Source: CAVVUF01 sp963751425 (GTDB taxonomy: Bacteria > Chloroflexota > Anaerolineae > Anaerolineales > UBA4823). From it: a stretch of 64,000 nucleotides of DNA. The first letter of the stretch is position 1. Every line of letters begins with the position of its first letter. The DNA is taken from the NCBI GenBank assembly GCA_963751425.1, contig CAVVUF010000001.1, forward strand, positions 620,001-684,000, written 5' to 3'. The notes under the pieces were generated by a model, which was given only the letters and a program-made list of their open reading frames with translations, made no database searches and was not told the origin of the DNA. A program made the translations under genes and the position numbers. Below are positions 8,283-17,678 of this stretch, piece by piece.

Positions 8283-9428
8283 ACCCTTTAGAAACCTCCT
8301 GGAATGGGATGATCTCGTCTCTGCCCGGCGCCCACTTTATGCAGACCTCCCACTGGGCAGCCATTAAAGCCCAAACAGGTTGGACACCCATGTATCAAGC
8401 CTGGAAAGCAAAAGAGCTCTCGGAATGATGCGTTCGAGATGATTGAGTGGGGAGCTGAACCTGGAAACCCAGTTGCGGCTTCATTGATCCTTCAAAGAGC
8501 GATATCTCTCGGTGGCTTTTCTGCAAAACTGCGGATCTTGTATGTTCCAAAAGGTCCACTGCTGGATTGGAATAACCTCTCTTTACGACGCCAAGTCCTG
8601 GCGGACATAAAGTCGCTTGCTCATCGACAGGGAGCGATCTTTGTTAAAACGGACCCGGATGTCATCCTGGGGGAAGGTTTTCCTGGCTCAGCAGAAGACC
8701 AGGCCAATCAAACCGGTCAATCTGTCATCGTGGAGCTGGGCGCTCAAGGCTGGCATCTATCGGATGAGCAGGTACAATTTCGCAATACGATCCTGATCGA
8801 TCTAAAGCCTTCACAAGATGAAATCCTGGCTCGGATGAAACAAAAAACCCGCTACAATGTACGCCTTGCAGAACGCAAAGGAGTGACAGTTAGAACAGGA
8901 AATTTGGATGAGCTACCCATGCTTTACCGTATGTATGCAGAGACTTCCGTTCGCGATGGTTTTGTCATCCGGCCAGCGGATTATTATCACAATACCTGGC
9001 AAACTTTCATCCAAGCTGGGCTGGCGGAGGCATTAATCGCTGAAGTTGAAGGGGAACCGGTCGCAGCAATCATCGTCTTTTACTTTGCTGGAAAAGCCTG
9101 GTATGTCTATGGGATGTCGCGCGAAACACACCGGGAAAAAATGCCCAATTATCTGCTGCAGTGGCACGCCATACAGCATGCCCAATCCAAGGGCTGCAGC
9201 ACCTATGACCTTTGGGGAGCTCCAGATGATTTCATTGAAGCGGATCCGTTATGGAATGTTTATCGATTTAAGGAGGGGCTAGGGGGCAAAATTGTGCGGC
9301 ATATCGGTGCCTGGGATTTACCCACGCGTCCAACAATTTACACTCTTTACACGAAAATATTACCCCAATTTTTGAATATACTTCGCCAGAAAGGAAAAGC
9401 TGACACCAAAAAGAATGTCAGCATTTAA
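8279..9428 (+). CDS. FemAB-like peptidyltransferase, second copy, frameshifted
   Basis: The second FemAB-like gene starts at GTG 8279, inside the stop of the first copy. Its N-terminus (SLPGAHFMQTSHWAAIKAQT) runs to a stop at 8428. The remainder continues one frame over from about 8425 (EMIEWGAEPGNPVAASLIL, YVPKGPLLDW, MKQKTRYNVRLAERKG, YVYGMSRETHREKMPNYL, YDLWGAPDD). Removing one base near 8416-8424 restores a single 382-residue protein homologous along its length to its neighbour. The lesion may be a sequencing indel or a real mutation. The role would match that of copy 1, perhaps for a different residue of the peptide bridge. Confidence 0.82.
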
Positions 9429-9433
9429 TTTTT

Positions 9434-10414
9434 ATGAAACCACTGCCACGCCTTCGATTTGCTCATCTTCCAACCCCCATCGAGCCCCTACCCAGACTTT
9501 CAGCCGCGCTTAAAGGCCCGCGGCTTTGGGTAAAACGGGACGATCAGACGGGATTAGCTTTTGGAGGCAACAAGACCCGGAAATTAGAATTCCTGGTAGC
9601 AGAGGCCAAAGCACATGGTGCGCGGACTTTGATCACTGCTGGAGCTGTGCAATCCAACCACTGCCGGCAAACTGCAGCCGCAGCAGCCCGCTTTGGTTTT
9701 GATTGCATCCTCGTGCTGTCTGGAAACAAACCTGAAACGGTATCAGGAAACCTGCTCCTAGACCACCTGTTTGGGGCTGAGATTGTGTGGACCGAACCGG
9801 AGGTAAGGGCAGAAACCCTACAACTAACCTTCGACCAGGCCTGGGGAGAGGGAAAAAGACCGTATCAGATACCGGTTGGAGGCTCGAACCCAACCGGGGC
9901 GGCGGGTTACGTTTTTGCGATCCAGGAATTGATCAATCAATTCCCTGCTGGGGAGCTTCCAGATTGGATCATTGTGGCCTCTTCTTCGGGAGGCACGCAA
10001 GCCGGGATGGTCGCAGGGGCAAAACTCTTCAGCTTTCCGGGAAAAATCCTTGGCATCAGCAACGATGAAAACGCCTCGGTTCTTTCCACTTTAGTGGAAA
10101 ACCTGGCCAATGAGACAATCGAATTCTTTGGAGATGACAGCAAGGTGAAGCCTGAAGAGGTATTGGTGAATGACGCATTTTTAGGGGCAGGCTATGGTGT
10201 GATGGGGAAACCAGAAGAAGAAGCTATCCACCTTTTCGCCTCGCAAGAAGGTCTGCTGCTTGACCCGGTTTACACGGGCCGAGCTGCCGCAGGTTTGATT
10301 GGATTAATCCGAGAAGGGTTCTTTAAGCCGGTTGAAAAAGTATTGTTCTGGCACACAGGGGGCTCTACGGCTTTGTTTGCAGAACAATATCAACCTGCTT
10401 TCAAAGGATCTTAA
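9434..10414 (+). CDS. PLP-dependent D-cysteine desulfhydrase / ACC deaminase family enzyme
   Basis: A 326-residue fold-type II PLP enzyme. Landmarks are LPRLSAALKGPRLWVKRDD, the PLP lysine in GLAFGGNKTRKLEFL, the substrate loop TAGAVQSNHCRQTAAAAAR, the phosphate-binding ASSSGGTQAGMVAG, and the C-terminal DPVYTGRAAAGLI with HTGGSTALF. The family splits D-cysteine to pyruvate, sulfide and ammonia, or opens ACC. The sequence context gives no choice between them, although DcyD-like annotation is common. It starts 5 bp after the FemAB-like pair and ends the + strand run. Confidence 0.87.
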   Translation: MKPLPRLRFAHLPTPIEPLPRLSAALKGPRLWVKRDDQTGLAFGGNKTRKLEFLVAEAKAHGARTLITAGAVQSNHCRQTAAAAARFGFDCILVLSGNKPETVSGNLLLDHLFGAEIVWTEPEVRAETLQLTFDQAWGEGKRPYQIPVGGSNPTGAAGYVFAIQELINQFPAGELPDWIIVASSSGGTQAGMVAGAKLFSFPGKILGISNDENASVLSTLVENLANETIEFFGDDSKVKPEEVLVNDAFLGAGYGVMGKPEEEAIHLFASQEGLLLDPVYTGRAAAGLIGLIREGFFKPVEKVLFWHTGGSTALFAEQYQPAFKGS

Positions 10415-10446
10415 AGCCACTAAATATTATCCTGAAAGCCAGGTGA

Positions 10447-12135
10447 TTATTTTAACCTTAGCACTTCAAAAACGACCACTGGCTGACTCTTGCCTTTAGC
10501 CTGCACAGGCTCAACCGGACGTACGATCACTTGGTCTTCAATTAATTGGTATACCGGCTCGCTGATCAAGATTTGCCCTCCAGAAGCATTCTCCTGGATG
10601 CGCTTGGCCGTATTGACACTATCTCCAATGGCGGTAAATTCAAGTCGATTTTGGGTTCCCACCAGGCCTAAAACAGCATCGCCATAATGAATACCAACCC
10701 CAAAATTCAAATGATATTCAGGTGGCAGCTCCTGGTGCAGTTTACCGACCGAATCACAGATTTTTAAGGCCGTTCGAATGGCTCGTAAGGCATGGTCGGG
10801 CTGCGGGATGGGTGCATTAAACCACGCCATGACAGCATCACCCATAAATTTATCAATCGTGCCTTCTTCTTCCAGGATCGCATTGGCCGCTTCAGACAGG
10901 TAGCGGTTCAACACCTTGACCAACAGCTCAGGATCATGCTTCTCGCTGAAGGAGGTGAACCCGCGCACATCGGCGAATAATGTCGTAATCTGGTTGCGTT
11001 TTCCACCGAGCTGCAATTGATCGGGGTCTAATTGATCGATGACTGCCTTCGATACCATCCGTTCGAACATCCCGCGCTGTTTTTCAAGGCGTTTTTTCTC
11101 CGTGAGGTCATCAACCACGATCGTGACACCTTGGGTAGCCTGTTCAGCATTTTTAAGAGGTGACAGGTTGAGAATAAGTGAAACCTGGCCTCGCTCTGGT
11201 AAAACCGGGTTGAATTCAAAGCCAACCACCTGCTGACCTGTCATTCTCACCGTGTTGAAAAATTGCGCAAGCTCAGTTGTGATGGGAGGTAAAACTTCTT
11301 CCAGGGAACGATTGACCATCTCTTCCTGCTTCTGCCCCAAGATTTCTTCGGTTGCCCGATTGGTCAGTAGAACTTTATCTTCTACATCTGCGGTGATGAC
11401 TCCGCTGGCAATCGAAGCAAAAACATTGTCCATGAGGTTCTTTAATTCCGTTACCTCATTGAGGGTCTGGCGCACAGATTTGAACAAGCGCGCATTTTCA
11501 ATAGCCACTGCGGCCTGGTTTGCAAAAGCAGTCAGTAAGTTTCGTTTTGATTCATTAAATATCCCCGCTTTTATACGGTTATCCGTATAGATAACCCCGG
11601 TAACCACCCCCCTCGCTTTGAGGGGCACACACAGGATTGAGCGCAGGTTATAAGCAATAATACTTTCTTGTTTGCCAAAGCGATCATCTTCTTGAGCATT
11701 GGTGGTGATGACTGGCTGGCCTTCGGTTACAACCCGGTTGATCACTGTTTGGCTAATGGCATGCTCAGAGGAATCCAGCGCAGCTTTTTCCCAATTCCTG
11801 GCAATATGAGTAACCAGCTTTCCTTCAGCGCCATCTTCACGCAACATCAAAAAACCGCGCTCCGCGCCTGTCAGTTGGATAATCGTATCCATCACAATCC
11901 TGAGCACTTCATCCAGCTCCAACGATGAATTCACCACTTGTCCAACATCAGCCAGCGCAATCAAGTTATTATGATCATCTTCAAGCTGAGAGAACTGCTT
12001 GTTCATGCGATTCAGGCTGCTTAGCAGCTGGTTAATCGCCTGTACCAGGCGAGGCGGAATTGAAGCGCTGTTCTTTTGCACTTCATCCCGCAGCTGTACC
12101 ACCATCTGGTTCACGATCATGATTTGCTGTTTCAA
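10447..12135 (-). CDS. GAF-PAS-class III adenylate/guanylate cyclase
   Basis: A 562-residue soluble signalling enzyme. Order: short N-terminal helical region (1-60), GAF domain (about 62-205, FLMLREDGAEG...LRSILCVPLKARG), coiled segment, PAS domain (about 228-345, DNVFASIASGVITADVE), a short coiled coil, then a class III cyclase domain (about 375-560). The cyclase shows both metal aspartates (TTLFADVRGFTSF and KFMGDAVMAWF), the purine-contact Lys in DKFMGD, and GDSVNTAKRIQ with the transition-state Asn and Arg. It should make cAMP in response to a small ligand or redox signal. The start is either TTG 12135 or the in-frame ATG five codons later. Confidence 0.92.
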   Translation of the reverse strand: MKQQIMIVNQMVVQLRDEVQKNSASIPPRLVQAINQLLSSLNRMNKQFSQLEDDHNNLIALADVGQVVNSSLELDEVLRIVMDTIIQLTGAERGFLMLREDGAEGKLVTHIARNWEKAALDSSEHAISQTVINRVVTEGQPVITTNAQEDDRFGKQESIIAYNLRSILCVPLKARGVVTGVIYTDNRIKAGIFNESKRNLLTAFANQAAVAIENARLFKSVRQTLNEVTELKNLMDNVFASIASGVITADVEDKVLLTNRATEEILGQKQEEMVNRSLEEVLPPITTELAQFFNTVRMTGQQVVGFEFNPVLPERGQVSLILNLSPLKNAEQATQGVTIVVDDLTEKKRLEKQRGMFERMVSKAVIDQLDPDQLQLGGKRNQITTLFADVRGFTSFSEKHDPELLVKVLNRYLSEAANAILEEEGTIDKFMGDAVMAWFNAPIPQPDHALRAIRTALKICDSVGKLHQELPPEYHLNFGVGIHYGDAVLGLVGTQNRLEFTAIGDSVNTAKRIQENASGGQILISEPVYQLIEDQVIVRPVEPVQAKGKSQPVVVFEVLRLK

Positions 12136-12182
12136 ATCGAGTTCTGAGGATTGTGGATGATTCGGTGGTCATTAAAACCTCG

Positions 12183-14633
12183 TCATTTTTTTACCGATTT
12201 AGAAAAAAGCCATGAAAACCAACCTCGGAAGCGGGCAGCGTTCGACAAGCGCCGGATTTCGCTGCCAGCTTGCCGGGCGGAGATGATATCCACTGGATGT
12301 GTACTGTAAGTTCCTAATTCATATTCTTTCAATAACTTTTGAGCAGGCTTGGCGGCCTCAGGAAGCGCTTGCGCTAATGCTACAGCACGCTCTGCAGGGG
12401 TAGCGTCGATTGGGGGTGCCTTCCGGAGCCGGTTTAGAGCTTTATTCACCTCCTGATAAGCGCGTCCTAATGGGGAAAGCAAGGCTTGATTTGCCCATTG
12501 GCGGAGGAAGTAAGGGGGGGTGAAACCAAGGCGGCGGATGCTGTGATCAACTTGGACTGGCAGCGGCTCAGTAAGGCCCCGGCTGACTTTTTCCCACCAT
12601 CTACCAACTCTCGAACTTCTATCACGTGCCATGTAGATGAAGAAGATTGTTCCCCCGATCAGCATCAGGGTCAAACCAAAAATCAGCTTCCCAAAGGCTG
12701 GTCCCTGGTTATTTCCCGTTTCATCATTCCGGTTCAGAGCTTCGTCTGGTACTCCAGGGGTTGGCTCCAACTCTGGAAAATTGCGCGCAGGGGCAGGATT
12801 TTGTATCGCCGAAGGATCACTACTCTGCCCTCGAGGACGGACTAAAGGTGATTGAGAAACTGTTGGCTCGAATTCCACCCATCCACTGCCAGGGAAGTAC
12901 ACTTCAGGCCAGGCATGTGCATCCTTTTGCCTTACATTAAACGTTGCAACATCCATCGAGGTGTTTTCAGGAAAATCTTCACCACGCCGTGGGGTTTGCA
13001 TTTCCGCTTCAGTCAGCACCCTCTCACCTTCAGCATAACCTACTGCCCACCGCGCCGGTATCCCCAAGGAGCGCAGCAGGATCACTTCTGAGGTTGCATA
13101 ATAATTACAGAATCCTTTCTTATAATCAAACAAAAACCAATCAATCACCTCCTGGCCCTTGGGAGGTGGGTCGATCGTGACCTGATACTCGATATTGTCC
13201 CGTAAATACTGAGTCACTGCTTCGGTAATATCATAAGGATTATCATAACCCTGCGCAATTTGCTGGGCAAGCTCCCTGGTTCGAGGGGTAATATTTTCCG
13301 GAAGCTGCAGGTAGCTGTCGAGCACCCATTGTGGATATTCTGTTCCTGCTAATCTTAGGCGATATTGGGTAACGGATGACAGGGAAGCCCGTGTCTGGTA
13401 AATTTCACCCGGACGGATATACGGCACAGCTTGAAAGCCAACCATATCAATATTATCGGGCGGTACGCTGCCATATTGGACCTTCCCGGGGCGGCTTACC
13501 CAAACTGGCTGCGAAGGAATGAATAATTCTCCCATCGCCATATAGGGCGTAATCTGAAAAACGGCATCAAAACGGTTTTGTACTGACTCTTGCTTGAAGT
13601 AATTTTTATCCGGTGCAAAAGTCATATTCTGCAGCATGTTTGTTTTCCAGGTCCCACTCTGATACTCGTCATACACCCGCGCTCTCCAATAATAACGCGC
13701 TCCCAGGAAAGGATATGTGGGGCCTTGTACGGTCATCACGATAGCATTCGATCTGGGGCTTCCCAATCCCAAGGTTTCTAAATTGCCGAAGGAGTTAGAA
13801 ACATAGCCCACGGAAGCCCGCAAAGAGGCAAACATAAAACTCATGCGATCTTTGAAGCTCAACCAGGGGCGGTTCAGGTTGCTGTACATATCGTTAAAGC
13901 CAGACACCGTCGAGGTCAGGATTGGTGCATTCCAGGCAATAAAAATGATGACAATCGATATACCCAGAGCAATCCTGCCCAGGTCTAATCCGACATCATT
14001 AGGGATATGGGTCCGTTCGGATTCCCATTTCCGGCGTTGTTTAAGGAAATGAATCCGCGCCAGCAGCATTAAGCAAAGAAAAATGTAAACGGGGATATAC
14101 CAGGCACGCTTCTCGATCATCGAATCAAATATATGCAGGCCAAATAGAGCCAGGCCCGCTGGCAAGACCGCCCGCCAGACATTTGCATTCCGGACGATCT
14201 GGAAGCCAGCGTAAAGCCCAAATGTCCAAAACATTAATGACATTATAGACAGAAAGAATAAGTTATCCTGAATATCGCGCTGCGCCAGGAGATCCCGGAC
14301 GACCAGGGTAATCCGCCCAACTATGCTGAAGATGCGCTCCCGCCATTCGATCCCTTCCGCCATGGTCAAACCAAGCTGCCAGGGGATCACGAAGATGCCA
14401 TATGCCACCGCAAAAAGGAACACCACACCGCGCGGGAACTTGCTCTTCCCCAGCGCCAACCCAGCGATCACGCCCCATATCGCTACATTCTGCACCAGGG
14501 TCAAGTGGGCAACCCAACGCGTAGCCACCAGCCGGGTCGCCGATGTCAAAATGGCAGCAACCAAGAAGATGGCAGCCAGGAGGTCCCACCAACGCACATC
14601 ATTCGTCTTGCGTTCTGTTCGGGCAGTCACCAT
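12183..14633 (-). CDS. Membrane transglutaminase-like protein (TgpA type) with C-terminal DUF4129
   Basis: An 816-residue membrane protein. About six or seven N-terminal helices (1-250) are followed by a large extracytoplasmic part with a transglutaminase-like domain. The catalytic Cys lies in KKGFCNYYATSEVILLRSLG, and His in DAHAWPEVYFPGSGWVEFEP. A Pro-rich linker, one more helix (about 660) and a C-terminal DUF4129-like segment complete it. Proteins of this architecture usually accompany MoxR and DUF58 genes, but here those lie about 35 kb away (48-51 kb). The function is probably protein cross-linking or proteolysis at the envelope, not known in detail. Confidence 0.9.
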   Translation of the reverse strand: MVTARTERKTNDVRWWDLLAAIFLVAAILTSATRLVATRWVAHLTLVQNVAIWGVIAGLALGKSKFPRGVVFLFAVAYGIFVIPWQLGLTMAEGIEWRERIFSIVGRITLVVRDLLAQRDIQDNLFFLSIMSLMFWTFGLYAGFQIVRNANVWRAVLPAGLALFGLHIFDSMIEKRAWYIPVYIFLCLMLLARIHFLKQRRKWESERTHIPNDVGLDLGRIALGISIVIIFIAWNAPILTSTVSGFNDMYSNLNRPWLSFKDRMSFMFASLRASVGYVSNSFGNLETLGLGSPRSNAIVMTVQGPTYPFLGARYYWRARVYDEYQSGTWKTNMLQNMTFAPDKNYFKQESVQNRFDAVFQITPYMAMGELFIPSQPVWVSRPGKVQYGSVPPDNIDMVGFQAVPYIRPGEIYQTRASLSSVTQYRLRLAGTEYPQWVLDSYLQLPENITPRTRELAQQIAQGYDNPYDITEAVTQYLRDNIEYQVTIDPPPKGQEVIDWFLFDYKKGFCNYYATSEVILLRSLGIPARWAVGYAEGERVLTEAEMQTPRRGEDFPENTSMDVATFNVRQKDAHAWPEVYFPGSGWVEFEPTVSQSPLVRPRGQSSDPSAIQNPAPARNFPELEPTPGVPDEALNRNDETGNNQGPAFGKLIFGLTLMLIGGTIFFIYMARDRSSRVGRWWEKVSRGLTEPLPVQVDHSIRRLGFTPPYFLRQWANQALLSPLGRAYQEVNKALNRLRKAPPIDATPAERAVALAQALPEAAKPAQKLLKEYELGTYSTHPVDIISARQAGSEIRRLSNAARFRGWFSWLFSKSVKK

Positions 14634-14698
14634 TTCAGTTTACCGCAAAAGTGGCTGCATGGGTAGGAAGAATGGTTAATAACAAGCTTAATAAGGGG

Positions 14699-14727
14699 TT
14701 GTCAGAAAGGAATGAACGCGCTATAAT
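14699..14727 (+). promoter_or_regulatory. Sigma70-type promoter of tRNA-Pro
   Basis: TTGTCA (14699-14704), a 17-bp spacer and a perfect TATAAT (14722-14727). The predicted start near 14734 gives a ~16-nt 5' leader before the tRNA. This is the clearest housekeeping promoter in the window. Confidence 0.8.
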
Positions 14728-14749
14728 CAGCCCGCTCGAGCAAAATGTT

Positions 14750-14825
<76 letters not shown>

Positions 14826-14831
14826 TGAAAC

Positions 14832-14874
14832 GAACCGCAGACCGATTATAAAAAGAGGTCTGCGGTTCAATTTT
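14832..14874 (+). terminator. Intrinsic terminator of tRNA-Pro
   Basis: A perfect 12-bp inverted repeat, GAACCGCAGACC (14832-14843) with GGTCTGCGGTTC (14857-14868), has an A/T-rich 13-nt loop and is followed by AATTTT. It lies 8 bp after the tRNA. Confidence 0.8.
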
Positions 14875-14919
14875 AAGGAAAAAATGCATTCGGAATTTCT
14901 TGAAGCAGATTCTTTCATA

Positions 14920-16311
14920 TTACCGCGTGCTGAACCTTCCATAATACATCATGGGATTCGAATAAGGAGTGGAGAAGAAGACAAATTCCACCAGCTCGGG
15001 GCGGTTTAAACCGACCACCGACCACTTCACCGAAACGCTGGAATCAAAGGTAGCCGAGGTAGCAGGATGAGGGGCAAACAACTGAGGCGTTCCCCAAGAT
15101 CCATTTGAGTTCTTTTTATTGGTGCACATATCCGACATCGACTGGCAGGCCGTGTTAAGGGGATGCCCATGCCCGATGATAAAAAGCTCACCCAGGCTGT
15201 TAATCGCCAGGGCGGGGTTATGTGAATAGGTAACAAGCGTCTGGTCAAACCATGTAGAACCGTCGCTCGTCACATAGTGGATGCGCCCATAATTGTTGGA
15301 AGCATCATAATTTTCGATATAGGTCAGGTGTTTATTCCCATCCGAACCGATCAGCAGGCTGGGGCCTTGGTCGATATTGATCCCCTCCGAGGTGCTCGTC
15401 CAAACCGGCGAGGTGCTGACGGTTTGGATGCTTCCCCACATGCCCGCGCTGGTACGAATACGCGCCAGGATCTTGGCAGGGTTTGTTGCCTGGGACACCC
15501 AAGCAACAGTCAATGTATTGTCGAGCGGTGAAACCGCCACAGCGGGGTGGTTAGCACTGCCAGCGTCGTCGACCTGGGCTGCCTCTCCGATGGGTGTGAG
15601 GACATTTGAGGCACTGTCATAGGCATAAGCTAGATGGGTGATGTGGTTGGTCTTCGTCCAATAAGCAATTTGCAAATTGCCGGTTAAATCGATCATTCCA
15701 GAGACCCCACTGGTGCCGATGTAATCACCAGTGAGAGTCCCGCCATCCGTAGTCAGGGTGATTGGGCTGCTGAATTGGCTGGTATTGGAATTGAGAGGAT
15801 AGTCCTTAATTTCTCCGTTGAGCATATGGATAAGAACATGGATGATATTCATTCCATCATAAACTGCATCAATTGACATTGGTGCAGATGGCGCGGAAAT
15901 TTGGGCTGCCAGTGAAAAATTACTGGAGCTTGAAGGCAACCCCGCAGCCGAATACACATTAATCGCGGTGGAATATGGACGAGGAGCAAAGATAAACAAA
16001 CGGTCAGCAGAAGTACGGATAATCTGGTGAGGGATAACATCAGAAAAGCCGTTTGCGACAGAGAAATATGCCGGTGGAATTGGAGTCGACGTGAAGATTG
16101 GCGTGGGCGTAGGCGTCGAGGTCTGCGTGGGGGTTGGTGTGGGAGTTGGTGGTGGGCCAAAAACCGCGGGTAAATAGGCTATGGGGGAAGGTGTGCTGGC
16201 TAAAATGGCAGTGAAAAATTTGAGATCTTTCCTTACCCCAGCACTGGCAGCAAAGGCAAATCCCACCATTAGAAACAAAGTGAATATCATCACTGGAATT
16301 GTTTTCTTCAT
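14920..16311 (-). CDS. Secreted protein with Thr/Pro-rich linker and propeller-like repeats
   Basis: A ~463-residue exported protein. An N-terminal signal peptide (MKKTIPVMIFTLFLMVGFAF) is followed by a low-complexity linker of alternating Pro and Thr (residues ~55-80), a style common in secreted proteins of Anaerolineae. The rest is made of beta-rich units resembling sialidase/BNR or other propeller repeats (NHPAVAVSPLDNTLTVAWVS; HYVTSDGSTWFDQ; HNPALAINSLGELFI). No catalytic residues are recognised, so no function is assigned. ATG 16311 is chosen over the in-frame TTG 16317 because it starts the signal peptide. A TATTAT hexamer lies only 5 bp upstream. Confidence 0.8.
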   Translation of the reverse strand: MKKTIPVMIFTLFLMVGFAFAASAGVRKDLKFFTAILASTPSPIAYLPAVFGPPPTPTPTPTQTSTPTPTPIFTSTPIPPAYFSVANGFSDVIPHQIIRTSADRLFIFAPRPYSTAINVYSAAGLPSSSSNFSLAAQISAPSAPMSIDAVYDGMNIIHVLIHMLNGEIKDYPLNSNTSQFSSPITLTTDGGTLTGDYIGTSGVSGMIDLTGNLQIAYWTKTNHITHLAYAYDSASNVLTPIGEAAQVDDAGSANHPAVAVSPLDNTLTVAWVSQATNPAKILARIRTSAGMWGSIQTVSTSPVWTSTSEGINIDQGPSLLIGSDGNKHLTYIENYDASNNYGRIHYVTSDGSTWFDQTLVTYSHNPALAINSLGELFIIGHGHPLNTACQSMSDMCTNKKNSNGSWGTPQLFAPHPATSATFDSSVSVKWSVVGLNRPELVEFVFFSTPYSNPMMYYGRFSTR

Positions 16312-16329
16312 TAGCAATAATAAACCTGG

Positions 16330-16343
16330 AGATAAATTTATCT
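16330..16343. promoter_or_regulatory. 14-bp perfect palindrome upstream of the secreted protein gene
   Basis: AGATAAATTTATCT is fully self-complementary and lies just upstream of the putative TATTAT -10 (16317-16322), within the promoter spacer and -35 area. The position fits a repressor operator. No matching regulator is identified, and A/T-rich palindromes also arise by chance. Confidence 0.35.
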
Positions 16344-16424
16344 AAAGTGCATAATCATTATAAGAATTTAACATTGGTTTAGGCTGTCTACGATTAAAAG
16401 TTAGTGAACAAACGCGGATGCCAA

Positions 16425-17678
16425 TTAACCCCGGATGTGATTTTCCCCTTGGATTACCCACTTATAAGTAGTCAGCTCGCGCAGCCCCATCGGTCCTCGG
16501 GCATGCAGGCGTTGCGTAGAGATGGCTACCTCTGCCCCCAGGCCTAGCTGGCTGCCATCCGTGAAGCGCGTGCTGGCATTGACGTAAACTGCAGCAGAAT
16601 CCACTTCATCGATAAAACGCCTGGCGTTGGCCTGGTTACGGGTTAAGATGCCATCTGAATGGGCAGTGCTGTGCCGGGCAATATGCTCAATAGCCTGGTC
16701 CAGCCCATCCACAATCTTGATCCCCAAAACCAGGGAAAGCCATTCGGTATCAAAGTCCCCTGTTCCAGCCGGCAGCGCCAGCTCACCTGGAGATGTGATT
16801 AAGGGTAAAGCCTCCTCATCAGCCCGGAAACTCACCCCATCTCTGGATAAGAGGTCAGCCAGGCGCGGCAAGAATTCAGCTGCGACGGCGCGGTGAATCA
16901 AGACCGTGTCGAGAGCATTACACACTGTTGGTCGCTGCACCTTCGCATTTTGTATCACTGCCAGGGAAGCCTCCAGATCAGCGCTCTCATCGACAAACAA
17001 GTGGCAGATGCCTATTCCCCCGGTGATCACCGGAATGCGGCTGTTCAACCGGCAGAACTCATGCAGCGCTGCCCCACCGCGGGGGATGAGCATATCAACA
17101 TACGCTTGCAGCTGCAATAGTTCCATTACCCTGGCCCGGTCAGGATCATCGATAAATTGGATGGCTTCAACCGGCAGCCCACCCTCCGCCAATGCTTCCC
17201 GGATCACTCTCACCAGTGCCCGGTTTGAGATGATCGTCTCACTCCCACCGCGCAGGATCACGGCATTACCAGTTTTTAACGCCAGTCCAGCCGCATCGAC
17301 AGTAACATTCGGTCGTGATTCATATACCACCGCCAGCACGCCCAAGGGGACGCGCTGTTTATGGACCAGTAAGCCATTGGGCAAGGTAGCCTGGTCAAAC
17401 ACTTCTCCAACTGGATCTGGCAGGCCGGCGACTACCCTCAGATCAGCCGCCATCGCAGACAGCCGGTCTTGATTTAAAGTCAGGCGGTCCAGCAGCGCAG
17501 GAGAGAGACCCGCTTGCTCGCCTGCCATTACGTCCGCCTGGTTAGCGCTCAGAACCGCATCGGAAGCAGCCAACAAGTTCTCTGCCAGGCGAAACAGGAA
17601 TTGGTTCTTCTGATCGCTATCAGCCCTTGCAAGCGCTCTCGATGCAAGGCGGGCTTGCTTGCCAAGCTCAGTAATCAT
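16425..17678 (-). CDS. proA: Gamma-glutamyl phosphate reductase (glutamate-5-semialdehyde dehydrogenase)
   Basis: A 417-residue aldehyde-dehydrogenase-fold enzyme of full length. It reduces gamma-glutamyl phosphate to glutamate-5-semialdehyde with NADPH, the second step of proline synthesis. Visible: LPNGLLVHKQRVPLGVLAVVYE, ESRPNVTVDAAGLALKTGNA, VILRGGSE, the catalytic Cys in RPTVCNALDTVL, and the C-terminal TRFTDGSQLGLGAEVAIST and RGPMGLRELTTYKW. Its ATG overlaps the proB stop (ATGA), so it is the second gene of a proBA operon. Confidence 0.97.
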   Translation of the reverse strand: MITELGKQARLASRALARADSDQKNQFLFRLAENLLAASDAVLSANQADVMAGEQAGLSPALLDRLTLNQDRLSAMAADLRVVAGLPDPVGEVFDQATLPNGLLVHKQRVPLGVLAVVYESRPNVTVDAAGLALKTGNAVILRGGSETIISNRALVRVIREALAEGGLPVEAIQFIDDPDRARVMELLQLQAYVDMLIPRGGAALHEFCRLNSRIPVITGGIGICHLFVDESADLEASLAVIQNAKVQRPTVCNALDTVLIHRAVAAEFLPRLADLLSRDGVSFRADEEALPLITSPGELALPAGTGDFDTEWLSLVLGIKIVDGLDQAIEHIARHSTAHSDGILTRNQANARRFIDEVDSAAVYVNASTRFTDGSQLGLGAEVAISTQRLHARGPMGLRELTTYKWVIQGENHIRG

